Shown piece by piece: positions 16,581 to 25,628 of a stretch of DNA of 50,332 bases. A program made the translations under genes and the position numbers. How positions within the stretch are numbered: the stretch's first letter is position 1; each line of letters begins with the position of its first letter. This DNA comes from an uncultured Cetobacterium sp. (GTDB taxonomy: Bacteria > Fusobacteriota > Fusobacteriia > Fusobacteriales > Fusobacteriaceae): the NCBI GenBank assembly GCA_949293295.1, contig CASFCG010000016.1, positions 142,658-192,989 of the forward strand, read 5' to 3'. The notes below the pieces were generated by a model. It ran no database searches. It saw only the letters and a program-made list of their open reading frames with translations, and was not told the DNA's origin.

Positions 16581-17540
16581 CTAAGGTATTCTAATATATT
16601 TAAAAAATTCAAAAAATACTCCTATTAAAAATAAAGTCATTGCAACTTTTAATATATTTTCAAAATACTCAGTTATATCAAATCTATTTCTACTATCAAT
16701 TTTAGTTTTTTCAAGTTTATCTATCTCTTTAAAAATCTGTCTAAACTCTTCTGAATTACTAGCTCTGAAGTATTGTCCTCCAGTTTCACTAGCTATACGC
16801 TTTAAAAGATTTTCATCTAGCTCATTATTTTTTATATATCTATTTCCAAAAAACCCGGGAACTACAAGTTCTCTTGCTCCAATTCCAATTGTATAAACTT
16901 TTATTCCTAAATCTTTTGCTAGTTTTGCTGCTCCAGTTGGACTCATTGTTCCAGAGTTATTTTCTCCGTCAGTCATTAAAATTATGATTTTTGATTTAGC
17001 TGTGGAGTTTTTAACCCTATTCAGGGCAACTCCCAATCCCATACCGATAGCTGTTCTATTATTACTCGTTATATCATCTGTTGTTATTTCAGATATTACG
17101 GTTTTTAAAACATTGTGGTCAAACGTTAAAGGAACTTTTGTGTAAGCTTCTCCTCCAAAAACAACTAGAGATATTCTATCACTATCCCTATCGTCTATAA
17201 ACTGTTTTAGTAACTCTTTTGATTTTTCGATTCTACTTGGAGTAAAATCCGTTTGCTCCATTGATTTTGATAAATCTAAAGATATAACAATATCAATTCC
17301 ATCTTTTTTTATAAATTGCCCAGTTATAACATTTTGGGGTCGAGCCAAAGCTATTATCATCAATAATGTTGATAAATAGATGAAAATTTTTCCTATCAAA
17401 TGTTTCTTACTTTTTTTAGAAAAACTTTTAAAATTTTCAACACTAGGTAATTTTATACTTCCTTGTGATTTTTTCTTAAAAAACAGATATGTTACTATCG
17501 GGATTAAAAATAATAGGTATGGCATTTGAAATTTAAACAT
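16581..17540 (-). CDS. batA: BatA-like von Willebrand factor A protein
   Basis: Paralogue of the next gene. N-terminal helices (about 6-21 and 48-66) flank a short loop, then comes the VWA domain with MIDAS DLSKS (D89, S91, S93), VPLTFDHN and MTDGENNSG, and a C-terminal helix near residue 295-313. It overlaps the upstream small membrane protein by 8 bases. The complete metal site suggests an active adhesive domain facing the periplasm. Confidence 0.87.
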   Translation of the reverse strand: MFKFQMPYLLFLIPIVTYLFFKKKSQGSIKLPSVENFKSFSKKSKKHLIGKIFIYLSTLLMIIALARPQNVITGQFIKKDGIDIVISLDLSKSMEQTDFTPSRIEKSKELLKQFIDDRDSDRISLVVFGGEAYTKVPLTFDHNVLKTVISEITTDDITSNNRTAIGMGLGVALNRVKNSTAKSKIIILMTDGENNSGTMSPTGAAKLAKDLGIKVYTIGIGARELVVPGFFGNRYIKNNELDENLLKRIASETGGQYFRASNSEEFRQIFKEIDKLEKTKIDSRNRFDITEYFENILKVAMTLFLIGVFFEFFKYIRIP

Positions 17541-18240
17541 TATTTTTCTCTCCCTTCTTTATTTTTTTTACCAACTCTGTCGCTTGCTTTTGATATATAG
17601 TTCTATCTCCAGCTTTATCCTGAGAAAACTTTAAGTAATCAAGTTTTTTTAAAAATTCAATATCATTTTCTGATATTACTCCGATAATTTTATAATCTCC
17701 ATTTAAAAAATTTGTATTATAGTTTAAATCTATGCATCTTCTCAATGCTAAACTGATCTTTTCTCTCCAATTTTCTTTAGTTACTTTTCTCATATCTTTT
17801 CTAAATATGTAAAAAGGATTTTTCAATATATCTCTAATAACTAGATATAATCCTAGAATAAGCAATATTATTCCGCTTTCAATACTATATATAGCAAGAT
17901 ACGGGTAATCTTTTTCCACATACATATTCTCTTTTTTTTCTAGATTTTCATAAATTTTTGTATCATTTTCTGATAAACTAGAAAGCACATTAAATTTCAG
18001 CTCTTTATCTCCTATTTTTATAAGATTTTCTCCGGGATTAAAGCTTGTAAATCTAACGACATACTCATCATTTGTATTTTTTTCTATATCTCTTATTTTA
18101 AAGTTTTCTAGGGATTTTTCTATCTCATTTTTTGAGGAGATACCAGAAATTTTTAATACTATATCCTCTCCTATATAATAATCATTTGAAAACGAGATAA
18201 AAGAAAACATTAGAAACATAGTTCCAAATATTTTTTTCAT
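17533..18240 (-). CDS. Signal-peptide membrane protein of the Bat operon
   Basis: I do not recognise a named family. It has a signal peptide (MKKIFGTMFLMFSFISFS), a beta-rich periplasmic part of about 95 residues, one membrane helix (about 117-136) and a basic cytoplasmic tail of about 95 residues. The layout resembles the DUF4381-type small proteins found between DUF58 and batA genes elsewhere. It overlaps DUF58 by ATGA and batA by 8 bases, so its dose is tied to theirs. Confidence 0.7.
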   Translation of the reverse strand: MKKIFGTMFLMFSFISFSNDYYIGEDIVLKISGISSKNEIEKSLENFKIRDIEKNTNDEYVVRFTSFNPGENLIKIGDKELKFNVLSSLSENDTKIYENLEKKENMYVEKDYPYLAIYSIESGIILLILGLYLVIRDILKNPFYIFRKDMRKVTKENWREKISLALRRCIDLNYNTNFLNGDYKIIGVISENDIEFLKKLDYLKFSQDKAGDRTIYQKQATELVKKIKKGEKNNV

Positions 18241-19049
18241 ATCTTTCTACCTCTATTAAAAAATTTACTAATCTCTTTGACATAATCCTCGTCTGTGTAA
18301 AGATTTATCCATTTTTCAGTATTTTTTGGTTTAAAAGTAAGATTTTTTTGATAGTTTTCAATAACTATTTGTTCGCCAGTTTCTGAATCTTCTAGAGTAA
18401 AAATTGCACCGTTTGGAAGTGTTTCATATTTTTTATCTGCTATTCTTATTGGAATTACTTCGTGTTTCTTGGATAAAACTTTTAGCTCTTTTTCATAGTT
18501 TTTATCTAAAAAGTCGGATATTACAAAGAGAACTGTTTTTCTTTTGAAAACTTTTCCAAAATATCTCAGAGCATTTTCTATATTTGTTTTTTTACTTTTT
18601 GGATTCATCAACAATATACTTTCGATAATTGATAAGATATGTTTTTTTCCTTTTTTTAGTGGTATGATTTTTTCTATTCCGTCTGTGAAAAGAATTGCCC
18701 CCACTTTATCTCCATTTTTATTAGCACTAAACGCTAAACTTCCAACAACCTCCAAGATAAGTTGAAATTTTTGAGTAAATCTATTTGAATTTGACACATC
18801 TATTAAAAAGAAAACAGATAACTCTCTTTCTTCTGTAAACTCTTTTATATATGTTTTTCTCTGTCTAGCACTGACTTTCCAATCAATTTTTTTTACATCG
18901 TCACCTATACTGTAACGTCTGATATCAGAGAACTCCATTCCATTTCCTTTTAAGATAGATTTATACTGTCCAGTGTATATATTATCAGATAATATTTTTG
19001 ATTTTATATCAATCTCTCTTATTTTTTTTAACAACTCTTTCTTGTCCAT
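18237..19049 (-). CDS. DUF58 domain protein (MoxR-associated VWA-like)
   Basis: Cytoplasmic partner of MoxR ATPases. The DUF58 signature is clear: IRRYSIGDDVKKIDWKVSAR followed by YIKEFTEERE, then FFLIDVSNSNRF, which resembles a VWA MIDAS motif, and FVISDFLD. The length of 270 residues is normal. It follows moxR by 12 bases and its stop overlaps the next start (ATGA). The molecular activity of this family is unknown. Confidence 0.88.
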   Translation of the reverse strand: MDKKELLKKIREIDIKSKILSDNIYTGQYKSILKGNGMEFSDIRRYSIGDDVKKIDWKVSARQRKTYIKEFTEERELSVFFLIDVSNSNRFTQKFQLILEVVGSLAFSANKNGDKVGAILFTDGIEKIIPLKKGKKHILSIIESILLMNPKSKKTNIENALRYFGKVFKRKTVLFVISDFLDKNYEKELKVLSKKHEVIPIRIADKKYETLPNGAIFTLEDSETGEQIVIENYQKNLTFKPKNTEKWINLYTDEDYVKEISKFFNRGRKI

Positions 19050-19061
19050 CTACATTACTCC

Positions 19062-19991
19062 TTACGGTAAAACAACTGATTTTAATACATCCTCTATTAT
19101 CATTTCAACTGTTTTTCCTTCCGCTTCCGCTTCATAAGATAAAGCTATTCTGTGTCTTAAAACATCAAATATAACCTTTTTAATATCTGCTGGCATAACA
19201 TAATTTCTTCCCGCTATATATGCTGCAGCCTTTGAAGCTACTACTAAACTTATACTAGCTCTTGGAGAAGCTCCACAGCTTATATATTCTGACTTTTCTC
19301 TTGTTTTAAAAATAATTTTTAAAATATATTCTTTTAACTTGTCGTCAATATTTACTTGCTTTACCTGCTCTTTCATTTTTCTTAACTCTTCAGCATCTAA
19401 AATTCTATTTATAAGGATATCTTTCATCTCTTTTTGTCCAGTGATTAGATTTAACATCTCTAACTCTTCTTCAAATGTTGGATATTCCACTTTTATTTTC
19501 ATTAAAAATCTATCTTGTTGCGCCTCTGGAAGTGGATATGTTCCATCTTGTTCTATTGGATTTTGTGTTGCTAAAACTATAAAAGGACTTTCTAGTTTAA
19601 AAGTTTCATTTGCTATTGTCACTTGTTTTTCTTGCATAGCCTCTAGTAATGCTGATTGTACCTTTGCAGGAGCTCTATTTATCTCATCTGCTAACACTAT
19701 ATTTGCAAAAATTGGTCCTTTTTTTATGCTAAAATCTCCAGTTTTTTCGTTATATATCTCTGTTCCAATTATATCACTTGGTAATAAATCTGGTGTAAAT
19801 TGAATTCTGGAAAATTTAAGTCCTAATGTTTCAGAAATTGTATTTATTGTCAAAGATTTTGCTAATCCTGGTAATCCTTCTAGTAATATATGATTTTCAG
19901 TTAAAATCCCTATCAGGATTTTTTCTATCATCTCTTTTTGCCCAATGACTTTCTTTGATATTTCATTTTTTAATAGTGTAACTTGTTCCAT
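19062..19991 (-). CDS. moxR: MoxR family AAA+ ATPase
   Basis: Chaperone-like ATPase thought to help mature or insert VWA proteins. Walker A is GLPGLAKS, Walker B LADEINRAP, sensor 1 LATQNPIEQDGTYPLPEAQQ, and arginine-finger residues follow at QDRF. The length of 309 residues is typical. It is the first gene of the Bat operon, with AGGAGG before its ATG. Confidence 0.93.
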   Translation of the reverse strand: MEQVTLLKNEISKKVIGQKEMIEKILIGILTENHILLEGLPGLAKSLTINTISETLGLKFSRIQFTPDLLPSDIIGTEIYNEKTGDFSIKKGPIFANIVLADEINRAPAKVQSALLEAMQEKQVTIANETFKLESPFIVLATQNPIEQDGTYPLPEAQQDRFLMKIKVEYPTFEEELEMLNLITGQKEMKDILINRILDAEELRKMKEQVKQVNIDDKLKEYILKIIFKTREKSEYISCGASPRASISLVVASKAAAYIAGRNYVMPADIKKVIFDVLRHRIALSYEAEAEGKTVEMIIEDVLKSVVLP

Positions 19992-20082
19992 TTTTCCTCC
20001 TAAATTGCAATTAATTATATTTTTTAGTCTAGTTTATTTGACGTAAATTGTTTATAAAAAGTCTGAGACATACATAGCATAC

Positions 20083-20091
20083 ATTATAACA
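20083..20091 (-). promoter_or_regulatory. Extended -10 promoter of the moxR-bat operon
   Basis: TGTTATAAT on the minus strand is an extended -10, about 90 bases before moxR. The -35 position is poor, so the start site is uncertain. Confidence 0.4.
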
Positions 20092-20161
20092 TTTTTTTAT
20101 ATTTTGTGGTTTATATTTTCTTCAATTAAATTATGCCTATTTTACTTTTATAAAATGATTT

Positions 20162-20198
20162 AAAAAAACCACCTAAAGCATAGCTTCACAGTGGTTTT
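20162..20198 (-). terminator. Terminator of pgi
   Basis: An 8-bp outer stem (20165-20172 with 20191-20198), an AAGC/GCTT inner stem and a T7 tail follow the pgi stop on the minus strand. Confidence 0.8.
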
Positions 20199-20207
20199 GA
20201 TATGGTT

Positions 20208-21557
20208 TTATTTGCTTAATCTATCTCTTAGTTCTTTTGCTCTTTCCTCATATCCTTTTTTTCCTAAAAGAGCAAACATATTTCTTTTGTAATCTTCTAC
20301 CCCAGGTTGGTCAAATGGATTTACTCCCAAAAGATAACCACTCACTCCAACAGCTTTTTCAAAAAAGTAGAATAGATATCCAAGATGATATGGTGTTGCC
20401 TCTGGTATTGTCAATATTATATTTGGAACTCCACCATCTACATGAGCAATTACAGTCCCTTCTGTAGCTTTTTTATTTACAAAATCCATTCCTTTTCCTG
20501 CAAGATAATTTAAACCATCCAAATCAAGTTCATCCTCTTCTATTATTAAATCTTTTTCAGGAGTTTCTATACTAAGTAAAGTTTCCATTAGAATTCGTTT
20601 TCCATCTTGGATATATTGTCCTACAGAGTGCAAATCTGTTGAAAAATTAGCTGTTACCGGTAAAATTCCCTTTCTATCTTTTCCCTCTGATTCAGCAAAA
20701 AGTTGTTTCCACCACTCACCAATAAAAAACAATCTAGGTTCATAGTTAATTAGCATCTCTACGTCTATACCTTTTCTGTGTAAAATATTTCTGATTGTAG
20801 CATATTTTAAACAATCATTTTCTTCAAAAGGTTTCATATAATCATTTTGTGCTTCTCTTGCTCCTCGCATCAGCTCTTCTATATCTATTCCTGCTACAGC
20901 TATTGGCAATAATCCCACAGCTGTTAAAACTGAAAATCTTCCACCAACATTATCAGGAACTACAAAACTCTCATATCCTTCATCTAAAGCTAATTTTTTC
21001 AATGCCCCTTTATTGGCATCAGTAGTAGCATATATTCTCTTTCTGGCTTCTTCTACTCCATATCTTTCTTCTAAGTTTTTTTTGAAAAATCTGAACGCTA
21101 TTGCTGGTTCAGTTGTTGTTCCAGATTTAGAAATCACATTTACCGAATAATCCCTTTCCCCTATAATTTCCATTAATTCTTCTAGATATTTTCCTGATAT
21201 ATTTTGACCAGCGAAATATATCTCAGGAGTCTTTCTTTTATTTTTTGGCAAATTGTTATAAAAACTATGAGATAGAAAATCTATTGCAGCTTTGGCACCT
21301 AAGTAAGAACCTCCAATCCCAATTACAATAAAAACTTCTGAATTACTTTTTATTTTTTCACTTGCTGCCTTTATTCTTTCAAATTCACTCTTGTCATAGT
21401 TTGTAGGTAGCTCTATCCAGCCTAAAAAATCATTTCCAGCTCCAGTTTTAGAAAGTAGTGTTTTATGAGCAAACTCAACTTGTTCTTTCATAAGATTTAA
21501 CTCTTTTTCAGATAAAAAATCCAATACATTAGAATGGTTTAAACTTAACTTCTTCAC
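20208..21557 (-). CDS. pgi: Glucose-6-phosphate isomerase
   Basis: Interconverts glucose 6-phosphate and fructose 6-phosphate in glycolysis. The first PGI signature region is visible as [20 protein letters not shown]. The sugar-phosphate site [12 protein letters not shown] and the [12 protein letters not shown] loop are intact. At 449 residues it belongs to the shorter bacterial group. It stands alone between terminators. Confidence 0.95.
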   Translation of the reverse strand: MKKLSLNHSNVLDFLSEKELNLMKEQVEFAHKTLLSKTGAGNDFLGWIELPTNYDKSEFERIKAASEKIKSNSEVFIVIGIGGSYLGAKAAIDFLSHSFYNNLPKNKRKTPEIYFAGQNISGKYLEELMEIIGERDYSVNVISKSGTTTEPAIAFRFFKKNLEERYGVEEARKRIYATTDANKGALKKLALDEGYESFVVPDNVGGRFSVLTAVGLLPIAVAGIDIEELMRGAREAQNDYMKPFEENDCLKYATIRNILHRKGIDVEMLINYEPRLFFIGEWWKQLFAESEGKDRKGILPVTANFSTDLHSVGQYIQDGKRILMETLLSIETPEKDLIIEEDELDLDGLNYLAGKGMDFVNKKATEGTVIAHVDGGVPNIILTIPEATPYHLGYLFYFFEKAVGVSGYLLGVNPFDQPGVEDYKRNMFALLGKKGYEERAKELRDRLSK

Positions 21558-21602
21558 TTTTTTTCCTCCATATAGATATGAGATTCTAATTACTACAGCT
21601 CT

Positions 21603-21608
21603 ATTATA
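21603..21608 (-). promoter_or_regulatory. Probable -10 of pgi
   Basis: TGGTATAAT on the minus strand has a consensus -10 with an extended TG, about 45 bases before pgi and directly after the tRNA terminator. The -35 would lie in that terminator's T run. Confidence 0.4.
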
Positions 21609-21618
21609 CCACTAAAAA

Positions 21619-21646
21619 CAAAAAAAACAACCAAAAAAATGGTTGT
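21619..21646 (-). terminator. Terminator of the tRNA operon
   Basis: A 7-bp stem (21627-21633 with 21640-21646) and a long T run on the minus strand follow the last tRNA. Confidence 0.85.
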
Positions 21647-21661
21647 AGAATTTACATATAT

Positions 21662-21736
21662 TGGAGGCGACGACCAGATTCGAACTGGTGAATAGAGATT
21701 TTGCAGACCTCTGCCTTACCACTTGGCGACGTCGCC
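21662..21736 (-). tRNA. tRNA-Cys (GCA)
   Basis: Cloverleaf with acceptor GGCGACG pairing CGTCGCC, anticodon loop CTGCAAA, and encoded CCA. Last gene of the ten-tRNA cluster. Confidence 0.95.
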
Positions 21737-21742
21737 CTCTCA

Positions 21743-21818
21743 TGGTGCCCAGAGGCGGAATCGAACCACCGACACGGGGATTTTCAGTCCCCTGCTCTAC
21801 CGACTGAGCTATCTGGGC
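21743..21818 (-). tRNA. tRNA-Phe (GAA)
   Basis: Acceptor GCCCAGA pairs TCTGGGC, the anticodon loop is CTGAAAA, and CCA is encoded. Confidence 0.95.
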
Positions 21819-21845
21819 AAACTATTCTCTACTTGGAACCTTTAA

Positions 21846-21929
21846 TGGCGGAAGGTCAGAGACTCGAACTCTGAAGTCTTGCGACGCCGGTTTTCAAGAC
21901 CGGTTCCTTACCAATTAGGATAACCTTCC
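21846..21929 (-). tRNA. tRNA-Ser (TGA)
   Basis: Acceptor GGAAGGT pairs ACCTTCC, the anticodon loop is CTTGAAA, a long variable arm is present as expected for class II tRNA, and CCA is encoded. Confidence 0.93.
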
Positions 21930-21932
21930 AAT

Positions 21933-22007
21933 TGGTACCCCGTAGGGGAATCGAACCCCTGTTTATAGAGTGAAAATCTATTGTCCTAACCACTGAACGA
22001 ACGGGGC
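21933..22007 (-). tRNA. tRNA-Glu (TTC)
   Basis: Acceptor GCCCCGT pairs ACGGGGT with a G-U first pair, the anticodon loop is TTTTCAC, and CCA is encoded. Confidence 0.93.
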
Positions 22008-22013
22008 ATTGAG

Positions 22014-22090
22014 TGGTGGATCCAGCTGGAGTCGAACCAGCGACCACTCGGTTATGAGCCGAGTGCTCTAACCAACTGAGCTATGGATCC
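22014..22090 (-). tRNA. tRNA-Met (CAT), probably elongator
   Basis: The acceptor GGATCCA is fully paired and the anticodon stem-loop carries CTCATAA. It lacks the initiator features seen in the neighbouring CAT tRNA. A lysidine-modified Ile tRNA cannot be fully excluded. Confidence 0.85.
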
Positions 22091-22098
22091 TTTTTTCA

Positions 22099-22175
<77 letters not shown>

Positions 22176-22181
22176 ATCTAC

Positions 22182-22257
22182 TGGTGCGTCATACTGGAAT
22201 CGAACCAGTGACAACACGATTAAAAGTCGTGTGCTCTACCAACTGAGCTAATGACGC
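22182..22257 (-). tRNA. tRNA-Lys (TTT)
   Basis: Acceptor GCGTCAT pairs ATGACGC, the anticodon loop is CTTTTAA, and CCA is encoded. Confidence 0.95.
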
Positions 22258-22262
22258 TTTTT

Positions 22263-22338
22263 TGGAGCGGGAGACGAGGATCGAACTCGCGACATTCAGC
22301 TTGGAAGGCTGACGCTCTACCAACTGAGCTACTCCCGC
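22263..22338 (-). tRNA. tRNA-Gly (TCC)
   Basis: Acceptor GCGGGAG pairs CTCCCGC, the anticodon loop is CTTCCAA, and CCA is encoded. Confidence 0.95.
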
Positions 22339-22354
22339 ATACTAACTATTCTTT

Positions 22355-22430
22355 TGGTGGCGGGGGCTGGATTCGAACCAACGACCTTCGGGTTATGAGC
22401 CCGACGAGCTGCCAACTGCTCTACCCCGCG
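22355..22430 (-). tRNA. Initiator tRNA-fMet (CAT)
   Basis: Anticodon CAT sits on a stem with three consecutive G-C pairs (GGG/CCC), and the first acceptor position is an unpaired C-C mismatch. Both are initiator hallmarks. CCA is encoded. Confidence 0.93.
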
Positions 22431-22438
22431 TTCTGCAA

Positions 22439-22526
22439 TGGTGCCTGAGGCCGGAATCGAACCGGCACGCTATCAGATAGCTCAGGATTTTAAGTCCTGT
22501 GCGTCTACCTATTCCGCCACCCAGGC
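22439..22526 (-). tRNA. tRNA-Leu (TAA)
   Basis: Acceptor GCCTGGG pairs CTCAGGC with one G-U, the anticodon loop is CTTAAAA, there is a long variable arm, and CCA is encoded. First gene of the cluster. Confidence 0.94.
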
Positions 22527-22562
22527 ATATTTATCTTTTACCTTTTCATCAAGACATTTGTA

Positions 22563-22591
22563 ATAATATCATAATTTTTATTTTATGTCAA
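22563..22591 (-). promoter_or_regulatory. Promoter of the tRNA operon
   Basis: TTGACA (22586-22591), a 17-base spacer and TATTAT (22563-22568) form a near-consensus promoter about 35 bases before tRNA-Leu. This fits a strong stable-RNA promoter. The rest of 22592-22936 holds only one hairpin and no coding signal. Confidence 0.85.
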
Positions 22592-22843
22592 CTATTTTTT
22601 TATTTTTTTATCTAACAAAAATTTACACACCGAATTAACCTATATTCTCCTTTACTTCTCAGTGTGTTAATATAACATGTGAAATTAATGATTGAATGGG
22701 ATTAATACTATTTTTAATTAATAATAATACAGATTTTAAGAACTTTATTTTACAGATAAGTTGGATTTTTTCTTGTATTTTAATTTTTGTTTTATTAAGT
22801 TTATCATAATAGTTATTTTCATTTTCCCTTTTTTAGAAAATGG

Positions 22844-22868
22844 AAAGAGGTTGCTAAAACAACCTCTT
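22844..22868 (-). terminator. Hairpin downstream of the recombinase gene
   Basis: A 9-bp perfect stem (22845-22853 with 22860-22868) and 6-nt loop lie about 70 bases after the recombinase stop. The following tract is only moderately U-rich, so it is a possible terminator. Confidence 0.45.
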
Positions 22869-22936
22869 CAATTAAATGTTTTCTAAATTAAAACCATTAC
22901 TTTTTCATTGTTAATCATTCATCTCACAATTAAACT

Positions 22937-23506
22937 TTAAAACTCTCCTATTTCCCATCTTTTTACCATCTTGTAAAAGGTTGATTTTTTCAGATTCAGT
23001 TGTTCCCAAGCTTTTTTAGCAATTATAGTTCCTCTCTTCCAATCTTCATAAATATCCTCCCAACCTTCTGGAAAAGGTAGCATTTTTCTTCCGCTATATT
23101 TTCCATCTTTTCGAGCAATAGAAATTCCCTCTTTTTGCCTTTCCAATATATTTAACCTCTCAAATTCATTTATAGCAGCAATCATTGTGAGCATTAGTTT
23201 TCCCGTGGGAGTACTAGAATCAATATTTTCCTTAAAAGAAACTAAATGCACCCGTTTTCTGTTTAATTTTTCTACAATGTTTAATAAATCTTTCGTCGAC
23301 CTTGTTAACCTAGAAAAATCATGAACATATACGGTATCACCTCTCTTCGCAAACCTAATCATTTCTTTTAACTGTAAACTCTCTTGTACATTTTTACCAG
23401 ATATTTTCTCGCTGAAGATTTTGTCGATATTATACTCCTTCATCTTTTCTAATTGTCTGGCATCATTCTGATCCAATGAAAACACTCTCACATAACCTAA
23501 TTTCAT
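22937..23506 (-). CDS. Serine recombinase/resolvase family protein, catalytic Ser replaced
   Basis: Small site-specific recombinase of the resolvase/invertase type: GYVRVFSLDQNDARQ at the N terminus, FSRLTRSTKDLL around residue 65, the E-helix with TPTGKLMLTMIAAINEFER, and a C-terminal helix-turn-helix (STFYKMVKRW). In the family the residue after GYxRV is the catalytic serine. Here it is Phe, and Ser comes one place later. The DNA codons TTT TCA confirm this. The start at 23506 has AGGAG 10 bases upstream, and upstream codons in frame look non-coding. Its target site and activity are unknown. Confidence 0.8.
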   Translation of the reverse strand: MKLGYVRVFSLDQNDARQLEKMKEYNIDKIFSEKISGKNVQESLQLKEMIRFAKRGDTVYVHDFSRLTRSTKDLLNIVEKLNRKRVHLVSFKENIDSSTPTGKLMLTMIAAINEFERLNILERQKEGISIARKDGKYSGRKMLPFPEGWEDIYEDWKRGTIIAKKAWEQLNLKKSTFYKMVKRWEIGEF

Positions 23507-23632
23507 AATAATCATACTCCTATCAGTATAACCTTTCCAATTATACCACTTTAATTTTATTAAAACAATAAATAATCTTAAATTTGGATTATTATTGTTT
23601 TTAAGCATTAATTTTATTGGAATTTTTACATA

Positions 23633-23661
23633 AAAAAAAGCTGGAGTATCTCTCCAACTTT
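23633..23661 (-). terminator. Terminator of argS
   Basis: A 10-bp stem with one G-U pair (23637-23646 with 23652-23661) and a U7 tail directly follow argS. Confidence 0.85.
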
Positions 23662-23671
23662 TTCGCTTGGG

Positions 23672-25384
23672 TTACATTCGTTCTAAAGTTTCTATTCCTA
23701 AAAGGTGCAATCCATTTTTTAAAGTATCTGCCGTTCTGCTAGCTATAAGTAATCTCGAACATAAAATATCATTGTTTTGATTAAGTATAGAACACGAATT
23801 GTAAAAACTATTAAAAATCTTTGAAAGTTCGTATAAATAATCTGCTATCAAATTTGGTTTATAAGTTTTCGCTGCCTTTATCACTATCTCTGGAAATTGA
23901 ATAAGTTGAATAGACAACTCTCTTTCTATCTCTTGTGTAAATTTTATATCTTTTGTCTCATCAATCCCTTTTTCTTGTTCTATTGCTTTTCTTAGAATAG
24001 ATTTTATTCTGGCATAAGAATATTGAAGATATGGAGCTGTATTTCCCTCAAAATTTAAAACTTTATCCCATTCAAATATTACTGCTGTTTGCCTGTTTTG
24101 AGATAAATCAGCATATTTTATTGCTCCAATCCCTACAACTTCAGCTATATTTTGCTTTTCTTCCTCTGATAATGTTGGATTTTTTTTGTTTACTATCTCA
24201 TAAGCTCTCTTTTTTCCCTCATCTAAAAGCTCTTCGAGTCTAATTACATTGCCTTTTCTAGTTGAAAAAACTCCATCTGCAAATCTCATAATTCCAAACC
24301 AAATATGATGTTTTTCAACACTCCAACTCAACATATCTGTTATCTTAAAAAACTGCTTAAAATGGTCTTGTTGCCTCTCATCTGTAATATAAATAATCTG
24401 ATTTATATCATAATTCTCTTTTCTGTATTTTACTGTCGCTATATCAGAAGTCGCATATAAAAATGCTCCGTCTTTCTTCTGAACTATGCAAGGATATAAA
24501 TTCTCTTCTTCAGGAAAAAATACAACCTTTGCCCCTTCGTTCTCAACAGCTATGCCCTTATTTTCAAGTTCTTTCACAACATCTGGCATCATGTTGTGAT
24601 AAAATGATTCACCATAATATGTATCAAATTTTACTCCCATTCTTTCATAAAGTTTATTATATTCATTTAAAGAAACCTCAATAAACTCCTGCCATAACCT
24701 ATAATTCTCCTTGTCTCCTGCTTGTAATTTTTTTAATTCTTCCCTTGCTTTATCCTCTAACTCAGGTTCTACTTCACTATTCTTTGTAAATTCAACATAA
24801 ACTCTCTCTAACTCCTCAATAGGATTTTCTCTATAAACCTCTTCATTCAACCAATTTCTATATCCAATTATTAATTTTCCAAATTGTGTTCCCCAATCCC
24901 CTATGTGATTATCTGCTATGACATTATAACCTAAATACTGGTATATTCTTTTCAGAGAATCTCCTATAATAGTTGACCTTAAGTGTCCAATATGCATCCT
25001 CTTTGCAATATTCGGCGATGAGTAATCTATTATTACATCTCCCTTTCTATTCAACTCATTAAAATCATAACTCTCTTTCGTTATTCTCTTAACTAACTTT
25101 GCTAAATATTCATCCTTTAAAAAAATATTCAAAAATCCTGGTCCTGCTATTTCAATTTTTTCTATAACCTCATTTTCTTTCATTGAATCCTTTATTTTTT
25201 CAGCAATAACTCTAGGATTCTCACCAATTATTTTAGAATTTATCATTGCAAAATTTGTTTGAAAATCTCCAAATTTCTTGTTAGTTGTTACACTTATCTC
25301 TATCTCTTTTAAATTTTTGTCCGAATAAATATTAGAAATTATATCATTAAAAACATTTTTTAACTCTCTTTGAATTGTTAACAT
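23672..25384 (-). CDS. argS: Arginyl-tRNA synthetase
   Basis: Charges tRNA-Arg. It has the N-terminal Add-1 domain, the class I active site as SPNIAKRMHIGHLRSTIIGD (HIGH motif near residue 120), the STRKGNVIRLEEL segment replacing a canonical KMSK, as is common in ArgRS, and the C-terminal DALR anticodon-binding domain. The length of 570 residues is standard. Two adjacent ATG codons exist; the second is better spaced from AGGAG. It follows the small RNA gene's terminator directly. Confidence 0.96.
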   Translation of the reverse strand: MLTIQRELKNVFNDIISNIYSDKNLKEIEISVTTNKKFGDFQTNFAMINSKIIGENPRVIAEKIKDSMKENEVIEKIEIAGPGFLNIFLKDEYLAKLVKRITKESYDFNELNRKGDVIIDYSSPNIAKRMHIGHLRSTIIGDSLKRIYQYLGYNVIADNHIGDWGTQFGKLIIGYRNWLNEEVYRENPIEELERVYVEFTKNSEVEPELEDKAREELKKLQAGDKENYRLWQEFIEVSLNEYNKLYERMGVKFDTYYGESFYHNMMPDVVKELENKGIAVENEGAKVVFFPEEENLYPCIVQKKDGAFLYATSDIATVKYRKENYDINQIIYITDERQQDHFKQFFKITDMLSWSVEKHHIWFGIMRFADGVFSTRKGNVIRLEELLDEGKKRAYEIVNKKNPTLSEEEKQNIAEVVGIGAIKYADLSQNRQTAVIFEWDKVLNFEGNTAPYLQYSYARIKSILRKAIEQEKGIDETKDIKFTQEIERELSIQLIQFPEIVIKAAKTYKPNLIADYLYELSKIFNSFYNSCSILNQNNDILCSRLLIASRTADTLKNGLHLLGIETLERM

Positions 25385-25402
25385 CATGTACTCCTCTCAT
25401 AT

Positions 25403-25427
25403 AAAAAAAGGACATATTATGCCCTTT
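25403..25427 (-). terminator. Terminator of the small RNA gene
   Basis: A 9-bp stem (25407-25415 with 25419-25427, one G-U) has a 3-nt loop and is followed by U residues on the minus strand. Confidence 0.85.
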
Positions 25428-25622
25428 AAAATCCAGTCTACCGCTCTCTTTACGGTTTTGGTCGCCATTTTTAACAAGTGGTAACCAGTTATTATCTGCA
25501 TACAGGATCCGTAAAACTAAAATTTTCGTGATTTATCTGAGTTACAAATAACAGAGCCAATCCCATTAGCGACCTTAGGCCCAAAACCTCCAGATGTAGC
25601 AAATAGACCAGAACTATTCTTC
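25404..25622 (-). ncRNA. Structured small RNA of about 220 nt, family not identified (6S-like layout)
   Basis: The 309-base gap between aspS and argS holds a transcription unit with no ORF: a good promoter, a terminator and visibly less AT-rich sequence between. Long-range pairing closes the two ends: 25604-25612 with 25432-25440 (9 bp, two G-U), 25598-25603 with 25441-25445 (5 bp with one bulged base), an internal loop, then 25581-25588 with 25454-25461 (8 bp perfect). A long irregular stem fills the middle. A closing stem, an internal bubble and a long terminal stem in about 200 nt recall 6S RNA, but I recognise no consensus sequence. SRP RNA, tmRNA, RNase P and T-box signatures are not seen. 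Confidence 0.7.
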
Positions 25623-25628
25623 AAGAGC

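Noticed and set aside
22527-23506. Invertible switch or integrative element next to the tRNA cluster
   Set aside because: No inverted repeat pair or tRNA-end duplication flanks the recombinase, and the cluster faces it with its 5' end, not the usual 3' attachment end.
25404-25622. T-box riboswitch controlling argS
   Set aside because: The RNA ends in its own terminator, but I could not find the T-box bulge sequence or a specifier loop, and the closing stem pairs the two ends of the RNA.
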